Assembly (NCBI RefSeq): GCF_001571365.1
Contig: NZ_BCTQ01000016.1
Coordinates: forward strand, 78,233 to 142,232
Reading direction: 5' to 3'
From: Achromobacter denitrificans NBRC 15125
Lineage (GTDB): Bacteria > Pseudomonadota > Gammaproteobacteria > Burkholderiales > Burkholderiaceae_B
Length of the DNA: 64,000 nucleotides
Shown here one piece after another: positions 45,006 to 53,787 of the stretch (positions within the stretch are counted from its first letter, which is position 1; each line of letters starts with the position of its first letter). Below the pieces are notes generated by a model. The model did no database searches. It saw only the letters and a program-made list of their open reading frames with translations, and was not told the DNA's origin. The translations under genes and the position numbers were made by a program.

Positions 45006-45689
45006 ATGAAAGCCGTATTCCAGATCGAAGATTCGCAACCGCGCCAGGTTGAGGTCGACTTCAACACCGTGATCGTCGCCGGCTGGGCCGGGCGCGACAT
45101 GGCCGCCATCGAGCACCACATCGAGGAGCTGGCCGCCATCGGCGTGCCGCGTCCCAGCAGCGTGCCGCTGTACTACCGTATCGCCGACAACCAGCTGACC
45201 CAGGACGAAACCGTCCAGGCGCTGGGCGAGGATTCCTCGGGCGAAGTCGAGACCTTCGTGTTCGCGGTGGACGGCGAGATGTACGTCAGCATCGCCTCCG
45301 ACCACACCGACCGCAAGCTCGAAACCTACAGCGTGGCAATGTCCAAGCAGGTCTGCGTCAAGCCCGTGGCCCGCCAGGCCTGGCGCCTGGCCGACGTGGC
45401 CGACTACTGGGACGAACTGGTCATCCGCTCCTACATCGTCGAGAACGGCGTGGAAGTGCTGTACCAGGAAGGCCCGCTGGCCTCGCTGCGCACGCCGCAG
45501 GACCTGATCGCCGGCTACACCGGCGGCGCCGCGGTGCTGCCGGAAGGCGCCGGCATGACCTGCGGCACGGTGGGCGCGATCGGCGGCATCCGCCCGTCGG
45601 TCGACTTCACGATGGAATTGCACGATCCGCGCCGCCAGCGCAGCCTGCGTCACCGCTATCATGTCGAAACGCTCCCCGTGGTGGCCTGA
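45006..45689 (+). CDS. DUF2848 family protein
   Basis: 227 residues, no signal peptide or membrane helix. Recognised family features: VEVDFNTVIVAGWAGRDMAAIEHHIEELAAIGVPRPSSVPLYYR at 15-58, a central VYVSIASDHTDRKLE-like block near 95 with conserved Asp/His, and ADVADYWDELVIRSYI near 128. No known enzyme activity for the family; the fold looks related to fumarylacetoacetase-like proteins, but this is my impression only. Between TRAP and amidase genes it is probably catabolic. Confidence 0.7.
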   Translation: MKAVFQIEDSQPRQVEVDFNTVIVAGWAGRDMAAIEHHIEELAAIGVPRPSSVPLYYRIADNQLTQDETVQALGEDSSGEVETFVFAVDGEMYVSIASDHTDRKLETYSVAMSKQVCVKPVARQAWRLADVADYWDELVIRSYIVENGVEVLYQEGPLASLRTPQDLIAGYTGGAAVLPEGAGMTCGTVGAIGGIRPSVDFTMELHDPRRQRSLRHRYHVETLPVVA

Positions 45690-45714
45690 GTCCGGCCCCC
45701 GGCGCTGATCGCTA

Positions 45715-45737
45715 GGCGCGCCCACGACGGGCGCGCC
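45715..45737 (+). terminator. Hairpin between DUF2848 and amidase genes
   Basis: GGCGCGCCC (45715-45723) and GGGCGCGCC (45729-45737), perfect 9-bp stem with 5-base loop, 33 bases before the amidase ATG. Confidence 0.5.
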
Positions 45738-45769
45738 GATTCGCACTCATGCCGCGCGGCGGCACTAGG

Positions 45770-47125
45770 ATGACTATGGTTTCGACCCTGAATGATCTGA
45801 CCCTGGCCCTGCGAGAGGGCCGTTCGAGCTCGGTGGAGCTCACCGAAGCCGCCCTGGCCCGGGCGCAGGACGAGGCGGGCGAGGGCGCCCGCGTCTTTAC
45901 CCGGCTGTATGCAGAGTCGGCGCTGGCGCAGGCGCGCGCCTCCGACACGCTGCGCGCGGCGGGCATCGTCCGCTCGGCGGTGGAAGGCCTGCCCATCAGC
46001 ATCAAGGACCTGTTCGACATCGAAGGCGAGACCACGATGGCGGGCTCGGTGGCGCGCGAAGGCGAGCCGGCGGCCGACGCCAACGCCGAAGTCGTGCAGC
46101 GGCTGATCGCGGCGGGCGCGGTCATCATCGGCCGCACCAACATGACCGAATTCGCCTATTCGGGCCTGGGCATCAACCCCCACTACGGCACGCCCCTGAA
46201 CCCCTACGACCGCGCCACCGGCCGCATCCCCGGCGGCTCGTCCTCGGGCGCCGCCGTCTCCGTGTCCGACGGCATGGCGGCGGCCGCCATCGGTTCGGAC
46301 ACCGGCGGTTCGGTGCGCATTCCCGCGGCGCTTTGCGGCCTGACCGGCTTCAAGCCCAGCGCCTGGCGCGTGTCCATGGCCGGCGTGCTGCCGCTGTCGG
46401 CCAACCTGGATTCCATCGGCCCCATCGCCGCCAGCGTGCGCTGCTGCGCCGAGCTGGACGCCATCCTGTCCGGCGAGGGCGGCCCGGTGCCCGAGGCGCT
46501 GCCGCTGCGCGGCCTGCGGCTTGCCATCCCGACCACGCTGGCGCTGGACGCCATGGACAAGCACGTGTCCGAAACCTTCGCCGCCGCGGTGCAGCGCCTG
46601 AAGGACGCCGGCGCCCTGGTCGACGAGATCGCGATTCCGGAGTTCGCCGAACTGGCGGGCATCAACGCCAAGGGCGGCTTCACCGCCGCCGAGGCCTGGG
46701 CCTGGCACCGCGACCTGATCGCCCGCGCCGGCAAGCGCTACGACCCGCGGGTGGTGTCGCGCATCATGCGCGGCAAGGACATGGGCGCGGCCGACTATCT
46801 CGATCTGCTGGACGCCCGCGAGGCCTGGGTCGCGGCGGTGGACCGCCGCATCGCCGGCTACGACGCGCTGATCATGCCGACCACGCCCATCGTGGCGCCG
46901 GCCGTGGCCGATCTGCAGGCTTCCGACGACGCCTACTACGCCGCCAACGGCCTGATCCTGCGCAATCCCACGCTGATCAATTTCCTGGATGGCTGCGCGC
47001 TGTCGCTGCCGTGCCAGGCGGCCGGCACCGCGCCGGTGGGCCTGATGATCGCCGGCAGCAACGGCGCCGACCGCCGCATCCTGGCGATCGGCCTGTCGGT
47101 GGAGGAACTGTTCGCGGGCCGCTGA
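45770..47125 (+). CDS. Amidase signature family enzyme
   Basis: 451 residues. Lys of the Ser-cisSer-Lys triad in LPISIKDLFDIEG near 78; signature GRIPGGSSSGAAVSVSDGMAAAAIGSDTGGSVRIPAALCGLTGFKPS near 150-196 contains the cis-Ser and nucleophile Ser. Hydrolyses an amide, possibly of a compound imported by the TRAP or Liv system. ATG 45770 or 45776 (AGGA 45767-45770 spaces better to 45776). Confidence 0.9.
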   Translation: MTMVSTLNDLTLALREGRSSSVELTEAALARAQDEAGEGARVFTRLYAESALAQARASDTLRAAGIVRSAVEGLPISIKDLFDIEGETTMAGSVAREGEPAADANAEVVQRLIAAGAVIIGRTNMTEFAYSGLGINPHYGTPLNPYDRATGRIPGGSSSGAAVSVSDGMAAAAIGSDTGGSVRIPAALCGLTGFKPSAWRVSMAGVLPLSANLDSIGPIAASVRCCAELDAILSGEGGPVPEALPLRGLRLAIPTTLALDAMDKHVSETFAAAVQRLKDAGALVDEIAIPEFAELAGINAKGGFTAAEAWAWHRDLIARAGKRYDPRVVSRIMRGKDMGAADYLDLLDAREAWVAAVDRRIAGYDALIMPTTPIVAPAVADLQASDDAYYAANGLILRNPTLINFLDGCALSLPCQAAGTAPVGLMIAGSNGADRRILAIGLSVEELFAGR

Positions 47126-47173
47126 AAGCCTGCGGGGGCTAAGATGACGGCTTCATAGCCGGACGCCGGTGCC

Positions 47174-48079
47174 ATGATCGATCTGCGCAATATCGAGACG
47201 TTCTTCTGGGTGGCGACGCTGGGCGGCTTCCGCGCGGCGGCCGAAAAGCTCAACGCCACCCAGCCCGCGATTTCCCAGCGCATCGCCTCGCTGGAGTCGG
47301 ACCTGGGCGTGCGCCTGTTCGACCGCGACACCCGCGGCATCAAGCTGACCGGCAAGGGGCGCGAGCTGCTCTCGCACGCCGAGCGCATGCTCCAGATGCG
47401 CCGCGACATGCAGGAGGCCGCCCGCGCCAAGAGCGTCATGAGCGGCACGCTCAGGCTGGGCGTGTCCGAGACCATCGTGCACACCTGGCTGCCCACCCTC
47501 ATGGAGTACCTGCACGACGCCTATCCGGCGTTGATGGTGGAGATCCAGGTGGACACCACCACGATGCTCAAGACGCAGCTGGCCTCGCGCCAGATCGATC
47601 TGGCGTTCCTGCTGGGCCCCATGGAGGAGCCCCGCGTCGAAAACCTCTACCTCTGCAACTATCCGCTGCGCTGGGTGGCGAGCCCCAAGCTCAAGGTGGG
47701 GCGCCAGCCCATCCCCCTGAAGCGGCTGGCCGAATGGCCGGTCATCACGTACTCCTCCACGACGGACCCGCACCGCGCGGTGCGCCAGCTGCTGCAGCAG
47801 GCCGGCGTGGAATCTCCGCGCATGTACGGCAGTTCGGCGCTGAGCGTGATCGTGCGCATGGCGCAGGACGGCATCGGCACGGCCGTGATCGCGCCGGTGA
47901 TCCTGCACAAGGAGCTGGCGCAGGGGGAATTGCGCATCCTGGACGTCAAGGCGCCGGCCTTGCCGCCGCTGCACTACACGGCCTGCTGGATGCAGGGGCC
48001 CGATAGCCAGATCCCGCGGGCGGTGGCCGAGGCGGCGCAGCAGATCGCCCGCGAAGAGGCGTTGCGCCATCCGGCATAA
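47174..48079 (+). CDS. LysR-type regulator 2, paralogue of the one at 40431
   Basis: 301 residues, same length as LysR1. HTH LRNIETFFWVATLGGFRAAAEKLNATQPAISQRIASLESDLGVRLFDRDTRG. Most helix 3 residues (TQPAxSQRIASLE) are the same, so the two should read similar DNA. It lies behind the amidase gene (48 bases) and in front of DUF1445, again in the same direction. The shared block copy B lies 28 bases behind its stop. Confidence 0.9.
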   Translation: MIDLRNIETFFWVATLGGFRAAAEKLNATQPAISQRIASLESDLGVRLFDRDTRGIKLTGKGRELLSHAERMLQMRRDMQEAARAKSVMSGTLRLGVSETIVHTWLPTLMEYLHDAYPALMVEIQVDTTTMLKTQLASRQIDLAFLLGPMEEPRVENLYLCNYPLRWVASPKLKVGRQPIPLKRLAEWPVITYSSTTDPHRAVRQLLQQAGVESPRMYGSSALSVIVRMAQDGIGTAVIAPVILHKELAQGELRILDVKAPALPPLHYTACWMQGPDSQIPRAVAEAAQQIAREEALRHPA

Positions 48080-48086
48080 CCCTGAT

Positions 48087-48128
48087 AAGGAATTTTGATC
48101 GGGGTCTATCGGAACATGTGATTGGACG
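48087..48128 (+). promoter_or_regulatory. Shared promoter/operator block, copy B
   Basis: Core TATCG-N-AACAT-NN-GATTGGACG at 48107-48128, preceded by AAG-N-AAT-N-TT-N-AT from 48087. 61 bases upstream of the DUF1445 ATG. The dyad half-sites are ATCG and TGAT here. Equivalent to copy A at 41512. Confidence 0.7.
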
Positions 48129-48188
48129 AGGGAGCCGGGTTCCGGTGCAATGTCCGCTTACCGATATCGTCTTCGTAGGGGAGTAGGC

Positions 48189-48995
48189 ATGGTTTCGAAT
48201 CCCGGGCCGCGTGCCAGCGTGGAATTGGCTCGCCAGGCGCGGCTGGATGCCCGCAGCGGCAAGCTGACGGGTCCCACCGCGAACCTGGCGCCCGGCCACG
48301 TGCAGGCCAACCTGGCCATCCTGCCGCGCGCGCTGGCGGCGGATTTCCTGCATTTCTGCCAGCGCAATCCCAAGCCCTGTCCCTTGCTGGCGATGTCCGA
48401 GCCGGGCGATCCGGCGCTGCCGGAACTGGGCCAGGACATCGACATCCGCAGCGACATCCCGCGCTACCGCGTCTGGAAGAACGGCGAACTGGTGGCCGAA
48501 CCCACCGACGTGCGCGACATCTGGCGCGACGACCTGGTGTCTTTCCTGATCGGCTGTTCGTTCTCGTTCGAAGAGGCGATGCTGGACAACGGCCTGCCCG
48601 TGCGCCACATCGAGCAGGGCTGCAACGTGCCGATGTACCGCACCAACGTCCCGACCCACGCCGCCGGCGTCTTCAGCGGTCCGCTGGTCGTCTCGATGCG
48701 TCCCTTGAAGGCCGCCGACGCGATCCGGGCCATCCAGGTGACGTCGCGCTTTCCTTCGGTCCACGGCGCGCCGGTGCATATCGGCGACCCCGCGTTGATC
48801 GGGATTGCCGACATCGACCGCCCGGACTATGGTGATCCCGTTGAGATACGGGCGGGCGAAATGCCGGTGTTCTGGGCTTGCGGCGTCACCCCGCAGTCCG
48901 TGGTGGCGGCGGTGCGGCCCGAATTCTGCATCACGCATGCGCCGGGCCACATGCTGGTCACGGATCTCGTCAATAGCAGGATGGCGGTCTTCTGA
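48189..48995 (+). CDS. DUF1445 / D-glutamate cyclase family protein (putative hydro-lyase)
   Basis: 268 residues, cytoplasmic. Family markers: [19 protein letters not shown] near 28-46, [17 protein letters not shown] near 51, [22 protein letters not shown] near 111, [12 protein letters not shown] near 145-156, and [14 protein letters not shown] near 249-262. The human relative is a D-glutamate cyclase that gives 5-oxo-D-proline; bacterial members have been called hydro-lyases without clear proof. ATG 48189 chosen with GGGGAG nearby. First gene of the second operon. Confidence 0.82.
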   Translation: MVSNPGPRASVELARQARLDARSGKLTGPTANLAPGHVQANLAILPRALAADFLHFCQRNPKPCPLLAMSEPGDPALPELGQDIDIRSDIPRYRVWKNGELVAEPTDVRDIWRDDLVSFLIGCSFSFEEAMLDNGLPVRHIEQGCNVPMYRTNVPTHAAGVFSGPLVVSMRPLKAADAIRAIQVTSRFPSVHGAPVHIGDPALIGIADIDRPDYGDPVEIRAGEMPVFWACGVTPQSVVAAVRPEFCITHAPGHMLVTDLVNSRMAVF

Positions 48996-49077
48996 CCGTC
49001 CGCGCGGGCACGAGCCCGAGCCAGTTTCAGCAGTACCGGTTGTGCCACCAAAACGATCCATCAAAGGACAAGGGGAA

Positions 49078-49218
49078 ATGGCGACAACACTTCAGGGCCT
49101 GGCAGCTCCCGACCGGAGGTCGCCGGGCCGACGCGAGCCCGCGCGCGCCTGCCCGGCGCGCCGCGGCCCGTGCATTTGCATAGTTTTCTCACCTAGCCGC
49201 ACCAATCCAGGAGTCTAG
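49078..49218 (+). CDS. Small hypothetical reading frame upstream of the Liv receptor gene
   Basis: 46 residues (MATTLQGLAAPDRR..., then Arg/Cys-rich, ending TNPGV). It has a good Shine-Dalgarno (AAGGGGAA) and stops two bases before the receptor ATG, so its translation could affect the receptor. No family recognised; may be the front of a decayed gene or chance. Confidence 0.25.
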   Translation: MATTLQGLAAPDRRSPGRREPARACPARRGPCICIVFSPSRTNPGV

Positions 49219-49220
49219 TA

Positions 49221-50471
49221 ATGAAGATGAAGCTCATTGCGGGTGTCGCCGCGAGTCTGGCGTTGATGACCGCCGTGCCTGTCCAGGCGCAGCAGAAGGC
49301 GGTGCGCATCGGCGCGATCTATCCGCTGTCCGGCGCGCTGGCGTCGACCGGCTCGGAAATCAAGGCGGCCGTCGAACTGGCCGTGGACATCATCAACAAT
49401 CCGCATCCGGAGCTAGAGGGGATCCCGCTGGCCTCCGGCAGCGGCCTGCCCAAGCTCGGCGGCGCGAAGATCGAAGTGGTGTTCGGCGACTCCCAGGGCA
49501 AGCCCGAAGTGGGCCTGGCCGACGCCCAGCGCCTGATCGACCAGGAAAAGGTGGTGGCCCTGACCGGCGCCTACCAGTCCGCCGTGACCAAGACGGCCAG
49601 CCGCATCGCCGAGCAGCGCGGCATTCCCTACGTGAACGGGGAATCCAGCAGCCCCGACCTCACCGAGCGCGGCTACAAGTGGTTCTTCCGCACCTCGCCC
49701 AACGACGACACGTTCGTCGAAAACATGATGCAGTTCCTGGACGGCGTGAAGGCGGTGCCGACGGGCAAGATCGCCGTGGTGTACGAGAACACCGACTTCG
49801 GCGTGAACACCTACAAGGCGGTCGAAAAGTTCGCCAAGCAGTACAAGCGCGAACTGGTCGCCAACATCGCCTATAGCGCGGGATCGGCCTCGGTGACGGC
49901 CGAGGTGCAGAAGCTGGCCGCCGCCAAGCCCGATGTGGCCATCTTCGCGAGCTACACCTCGGACGCCATGCTGTTCGTGCGCACCATGCGCGAAAGCAAG
50001 TACGCGCCGCCGGTGCTGCTGGCCAACGACGCGGGCTTCATCGACTCGCGCTTCGTGCAGGAAGTGGGCCCCCAGGTGCAGGGCGTGCTGACCCGCGACG
50101 TGTGGGGCAACGACGTCGCCGCCGCCAAGGCGGGCCTGAAGAAGATCAACGATATGTACAAGGCCAAGACGGGCAAGGACCTGAACGGCAACAACGCGCG
50201 TTCCATGCAGGGCGTGCTGGTGCTGGCGGACGCGATCAACCGGGCCGGCTCGACCGATCCGGAAGCGATCCGCAAGGCCCTGGTCGAGACCAACCTGGGC
50301 GAAGCGCAGGTGGCCATGCCCTGGGCCGGCGTGCAGTTCGACGCCAAGGGCCAGAACACCAAGGGTTCGGGCCTGATCCTGGAGCTGAAGGGCGCCTCCT
50401 ACCAAACCGTCTGGCCGGAGAAGTACCGCACCGACAAGAGCCTGCCCACGCTGCCGTTCGCCTGGAAGTAA
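49221..50471 (+). CDS. Branched-chain-amino-acid-type ABC binding protein (LivJ-like)
   Basis: 416 residues. Signal peptide about 1-24. Peripla_BP_6 fold: KAVRIGAIYPLSGALASTGSEIKAAVELAVDIIN near 26, ALTGAYQSAVTKTASRIAEQRGIPYVNGESSSPDLTERGYKWFFRTSPND near 113-160, YENTDFGVNTYKAVEKFAKQYK near 190. Receptors of this type bind amino acids, amides, urea or aromatic acids. Its Ser-rich site (GESSSPDL) lacks any distinct hint. Translated in excess if the hairpin at 50485 protects its RNA. Confidence 0.88.
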   Translation: MKMKLIAGVAASLALMTAVPVQAQQKAVRIGAIYPLSGALASTGSEIKAAVELAVDIINNPHPELEGIPLASGSGLPKLGGAKIEVVFGDSQGKPEVGLADAQRLIDQEKVVALTGAYQSAVTKTASRIAEQRGIPYVNGESSSPDLTERGYKWFFRTSPNDDTFVENMMQFLDGVKAVPTGKIAVVYENTDFGVNTYKAVEKFAKQYKRELVANIAYSAGSASVTAEVQKLAAAKPDVAIFASYTSDAMLFVRTMRESKYAPPVLLANDAGFIDSRFVQEVGPQVQGVLTRDVWGNDVAAAKAGLKKINDMYKAKTGKDLNGNNARSMQGVLVLADAINRAGSTDPEAIRKALVETNLGEAQVAMPWAGVQFDAKGQNTKGSGLILELKGASYQTVWPEKYRTDKSLPTLPFAWK

Positions 50472-50484
50472 CCCTCAGTCTGAC

Positions 50485-50508
50485 GCGGCGGGCCGCGGGG
50501 CCCGCCGC
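50485..50508 (+). other. Intercistronic hairpin between receptor and livH
   Basis: GCGGCGGGCC (50485-50494) and GGCCCGCCGC (50499-50508), perfect 10-bp stem with a 4-base loop. AGGAG of livH follows directly at 50510-50514. Classic position for keeping receptor mRNA stable and lowering permease expression. Confidence 0.65.
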
Positions 50509-50519
50509 AGGAGCACTCC

Positions 50520-51371
50520 ATGTTCGAAGCTCTCTCGGCAGGCCTGTTCAACGGCCTGATCTATGCCGCGGTGGCGGTGGGGCTGGCGCTGATCTGGGGC
50601 ATTACCGACGTCATCAATTTCGCCCATGGCGAATTCCTGATGCTGGGCATGTATGCCGCCTATTGGCTCTATACCCTGGGTCACATCGACCCGACGCTGT
50701 CGGCGCCGCTGGTGGCCATCGTGCTCGCCTTCGTCGGTTTCCTGACTTACGCCCTGATCATCCGGCGCCTGCAGAAGGGGCCGGCGATGGCGGTCATCCT
50801 GGCCACCTTCGGGCTGGGCCTGGTGCTGCGCCAGATCGCCTTCATCGCCTTCAGCCCGGACTACCGCAGCCTGCCCGACACGCTGGTGTCCGGCAGCGTG
50901 ACGGTGGCGGGCATTTCGCTGGGCCGGCCCCAGGTGGTGACCGGACTGGTCGCCCTGGTGGTCGTGGCGGCGCTGTTCGTGCTGGTGTACCGCACCCGCT
51001 GGGGCCATGCCCTGCAAGCCGTGGCGGAAGATCGCCAGGTGGCCGCGCTGGTGGGCATCTCGCCCGACCGGGTCAACGCCCAGGTCTGGATGCTGGGCAG
51101 CGCGGCGGTCGGCCTGGCCGGCGCCTTGCTGACCACCTTCTTCTACGTCTTTCCCTCGGTGGGCACGGTGTTCGGCCTGCTCGCGTTCGTGGCGGTCTGC
51201 ATGGGCGGCTTCGGTTCGCTGCCGGGCGCCTTCATCGCCGGGATCCTGATCGGCATCATCGAGGCCATGACGGGCTACTTCGTCGCGCCCGCGATGAAGA
51301 CGGTCAGCGTGTTCATCCTGTTCATCCTGGTTCTCTGGTATCGGCCGCGCGGCCTGTTCGGACGGTGGTAA
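50520..51371 (+). CDS. livH: ABC permease LivH-like
   Basis: 283 residues, about eight helices. MFEALSAGLFNGLIYAAVAVGLALIWGITDVINFAHGEFLMLGMYAAYWL is the LivH start, with the conserved NFAHGEF. EAA-like RTRWGHALQAVAEDRQVAALVGISPDRV near 160. Pairs with LivM in the membrane. Three bases separate it from livM. Confidence 0.92.
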   Translation: MFEALSAGLFNGLIYAAVAVGLALIWGITDVINFAHGEFLMLGMYAAYWLYTLGHIDPTLSAPLVAIVLAFVGFLTYALIIRRLQKGPAMAVILATFGLGLVLRQIAFIAFSPDYRSLPDTLVSGSVTVAGISLGRPQVVTGLVALVVVAALFVLVYRTRWGHALQAVAEDRQVAALVGISPDRVNAQVWMLGSAAVGLAGALLTTFFYVFPSVGTVFGLLAFVAVCMGGFGSLPGAFIAGILIGIIEAMTGYFVAPAMKTVSVFILFILVLWYRPRGLFGRW

Positions 51372-51374
51372 GCG

Positions 51375-52364
51375 ATGCAGACGACACGGAAAATCGATAC
51401 TTCGTCGTCCGGCGTGCCCAAGTGGCCCGTCGCGGCGGCGGCCGCCGCCGCCATCTTGATGGCGCTGGTGCCGTTGGTGGTGAAAGACGCCTTCACCCTG
51501 CAGGTGCTGCTGCTGGCCATCATGTTCGGCGCGCTGGGCGCGTGCTGGAACCTGGTGGGCGGCTTCCTGGGCCGGATCTCCTTCGGCCACAGCGTGTTCG
51601 TGGGAGTGGGGGGCTACACCACCTTGCTGCTGCTGCATCACCTGAAGCTCACGCCGCTCCTGGGCATCCCGCTGGGCGGGCTGATCAGCGCGGCGCTGGC
51701 CTGGCTGGTGGGCGGCCCCACGCTGCGGCTGTCGGGCCACTACTTCGCTATGGCCACCATCGCGCTGCTGCAGATCGGCCTGCTGCTGCTCATCAACTGG
51801 GAGTGGGCCGGCGGCGCGGTGGGCCTGGAGGCGCCCATCGGCGACGCCGCCTGGATGCTGCTGTTCCGCAGCAAGGTGCCGTACTACTGGATCGCCGTGG
51901 GGCTGGCGTTCCTGACCTTCTGCGCCACTTTCTTCCTGGTGCATTCCAAGACCGGTTTCTACTGGCGGGCGATCAACGGCGACGAGGCCGCCTCGCGCAG
52001 CCTGGGCGTGCCGGCCGACCGCTACAAGATGCTGGCCTTCGTGATCTCCGCGGGCATGACGGGCGTCTGGGGCGGCTTCTTCGCCATGTACGTGGGCTTC
52101 ATCGACCCGGAATCCATGTTCAACCTGACCATGTCCGTGCAGGTCGTGCTGGTGACCATCCTGGGCGGCGTGGGCACGCTGCTCGGCCCCTGGCTGGGGG
52201 CGGCGGTGCTGCTGCCGCTGTCCGAAGGCACGCGCGTGCTGTGGGGCAGTTCCGGCATGGGCCTGGACCTGCTGGTCTTCGGCCTGGCCATTCTGCTGGT
52301 CACGATGTTCCTGCCGGGCGGATTGGTGACATTGAGGAGGCGCCGTGGCTCTGCTGGACGTTAA
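51375..52364 (+). CDS. livM: ABC permease LivM-like
   Basis: 329 residues. GALGACWNLVGGFLGRISFGHSVFVGVGGYT near 50-80 is the LivM signature; SKTGFYWRAINGDEAASRSLGVPADRYK near 197 is the EAA loop. Its last 20 bases overlap livG. Partner of LivH. Confidence 0.92.
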   Translation: MQTTRKIDTSSSGVPKWPVAAAAAAAILMALVPLVVKDAFTLQVLLLAIMFGALGACWNLVGGFLGRISFGHSVFVGVGGYTTLLLLHHLKLTPLLGIPLGGLISAALAWLVGGPTLRLSGHYFAMATIALLQIGLLLLINWEWAGGAVGLEAPIGDAAWMLLFRSKVPYYWIAVGLAFLTFCATFFLVHSKTGFYWRAINGDEAASRSLGVPADRYKMLAFVISAGMTGVWGGFFAMYVGFIDPESMFNLTMSVQVVLVTILGGVGTLLGPWLGAAVLLPLSEGTRVLWGSSGMGLDLLVFGLAILLVTMFLPGGLVTLRRRRGSAGR

Positions 52365-53067
52365 GAACCTGACCAAGCGCTTCGGCGGCCTGGTGGCCAA
52401 TAAGGACATTTCGCTGTCGGTCGACGCCGGCGAGATCGTCGCCATCATCGGCCCCAACGGCGCGGGCAAGAGCACCTTGTTCAACGGCCTGGTGGGCCAC
52501 CACGAGCCCACCTCGGGCACGGTGACCTTCGACGGCCATTCGATGATAGGCAGGCGGCCGGAGCAGGTGGCCGCCATGGGCCTGGTGCGCACCTACCAGA
52601 TCCCGCGCAGCTTCGGGCAGATGACGGTGCTGGAGAACGCCATGGTCGGCGCGCTGCTGCGCCATCCGCGCCTGCCCGACGCGCGGCGGGAATCCGCCCG
52701 GGTGCTGGAACTGGTGGGGCTGGCGGACCGCGCCGACGTGCGCGCGGCCGAGCTCAATGTGGCGGGGCAGAAGCGGGTCGAGCTGGCGCGCGCGCTGGCG
52801 ACCGAGCCTCGCATGCTGCTGCTGGACGAAGTGGCCGGCGGCCTGAACCCGGCCGAGGCCATCGCGCTCACCGAGATCCTGCGCGGCATCCACGCCGCCG
52901 GGGTCACGCTCATCATCGTGGAGCACGTGCTGGAGGTGGTCATGCGCCTGGCGCAGCGCGTGCTGGTGCTGAACTTCGGCCAGATGATCGCCGAGGGCGT
53001 GCCGCAGGACATCGTGCGAGATCCCGCCGTCATCGAAGCCTATCTTGGGAGAAAGCACCGTGCCTGA
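52345..53067 (+). CDS. livG: ABC ATPase LivG-like
   Basis: 240 residues. Walker A GPNGAGKST near 36, TYQIPRSFGQMTVLENAMVG near 83, degenerate signature LNVAGQKRVELARALA near 136, Walker B MLLLDEVAGGLNPAEA near 157, typical LivG features. GTG 52345 has AGGAGG 5-10 bases upstream; it overlaps livM by 20 bases. Confidence 0.9.
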   Translation: MALLDVKNLTKRFGGLVANKDISLSVDAGEIVAIIGPNGAGKSTLFNGLVGHHEPTSGTVTFDGHSMIGRRPEQVAAMGLVRTYQIPRSFGQMTVLENAMVGALLRHPRLPDARRESARVLELVGLADRADVRAAELNVAGQKRVELARALATEPRMLLLDEVAGGLNPAEAIALTEILRGIHAAGVTLIIVEHVLEVVMRLAQRVLVLNFGQMIAEGVPQDIVRDPAVIEAYLGRKHRA

Positions 53068-53779
53068 TGCGATGCTGAAAGTGGAGGACCTGAGCGTCGC
53101 CTACGGCGGAGTGCAGGCGGTGCGCGGGGTGTCGCTGGAAGTCCGGCCGGGCGAGATCGCCGCCTTGCTGGGCGCCAACGGCGCGGGCAAGTCCAGCACC
53201 CTGATGGCGATCGTCGGTTCGGTCAGGCCCAAGGGCGGGCGGGTGATCTTCGAAGGGCGCGACATCACCGGCACGTCGCCGGACAAGCTGGTGACGCAGG
53301 GCATCGCCATGATTCCCGAAGGCGCGCGCGTGTTCGCGCGCCAGCCGGTCGAGCAGAACCTGCGCCTGGGCGCCTACACGGTGCGCGACGAGCGCGTCTA
53401 CCGCGAGCGGCTGGCGCGGGTCTACGCGCTGTTTCCGCGCCTGCAGGAGCGGCGCGAGCAGCTGGCGGGCACGATGTCCGGGGGCGAGCGCCAGATGCTG
53501 GCGATCGGCCGCGCGCTGATGAGCGGTCCGCGCCTGCTCCTGATCGACGAGCCCAGCCTGGGCCTGTCGCCCTTGCTGGTGGAGCAGGTATTCGATGCGC
53601 TGGCGGCGCTGAACCGCGACGACGGGCTCTCGGTGCTGCTGGTGGAGCAGAACATGGCGCAGGCGCTGGAGGTGGCGGCGCGAGCCTACGTGATGCAGAG
53701 CGGCCGCGTGGCCCTGTCGGGCGAGGCCGCGGAGCTCGCGGCCTCGGACGAGGTGCGCAAGGCGTACCTCGGCATGTAG
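53060..53779 (+). CDS. livF: ABC ATPase LivF-like
   Basis: 239 residues. Walker A GANGAGKSS near 37, signature MSGGERQMLAIGRALM near 135, Walker B LLLIDEPSLGLSPLLVEQ near 157, the LivF form. GTG 53060 with GGGAGA 8-13 bases upstream overlaps livG by eight bases; TTG 53045 is an alternative. Last gene of the operon; stops eight bases before the porin gene end on the other strand. Confidence 0.9.
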   Translation: MPDAMLKVEDLSVAYGGVQAVRGVSLEVRPGEIAALLGANGAGKSSTLMAIVGSVRPKGGRVIFEGRDITGTSPDKLVTQGIAMIPEGARVFARQPVEQNLRLGAYTVRDERVYRERLARVYALFPRLQERREQLAGTMSGGERQMLAIGRALMSGPRLLLIDEPSLGLSPLLVEQVFDALAALNRDDGLSVLLVEQNMAQALEVAARAYVMQSGRVALSGEAAELAASDEVRKAYLGM

Positions 53780-53787
53780 GGCCGCGC

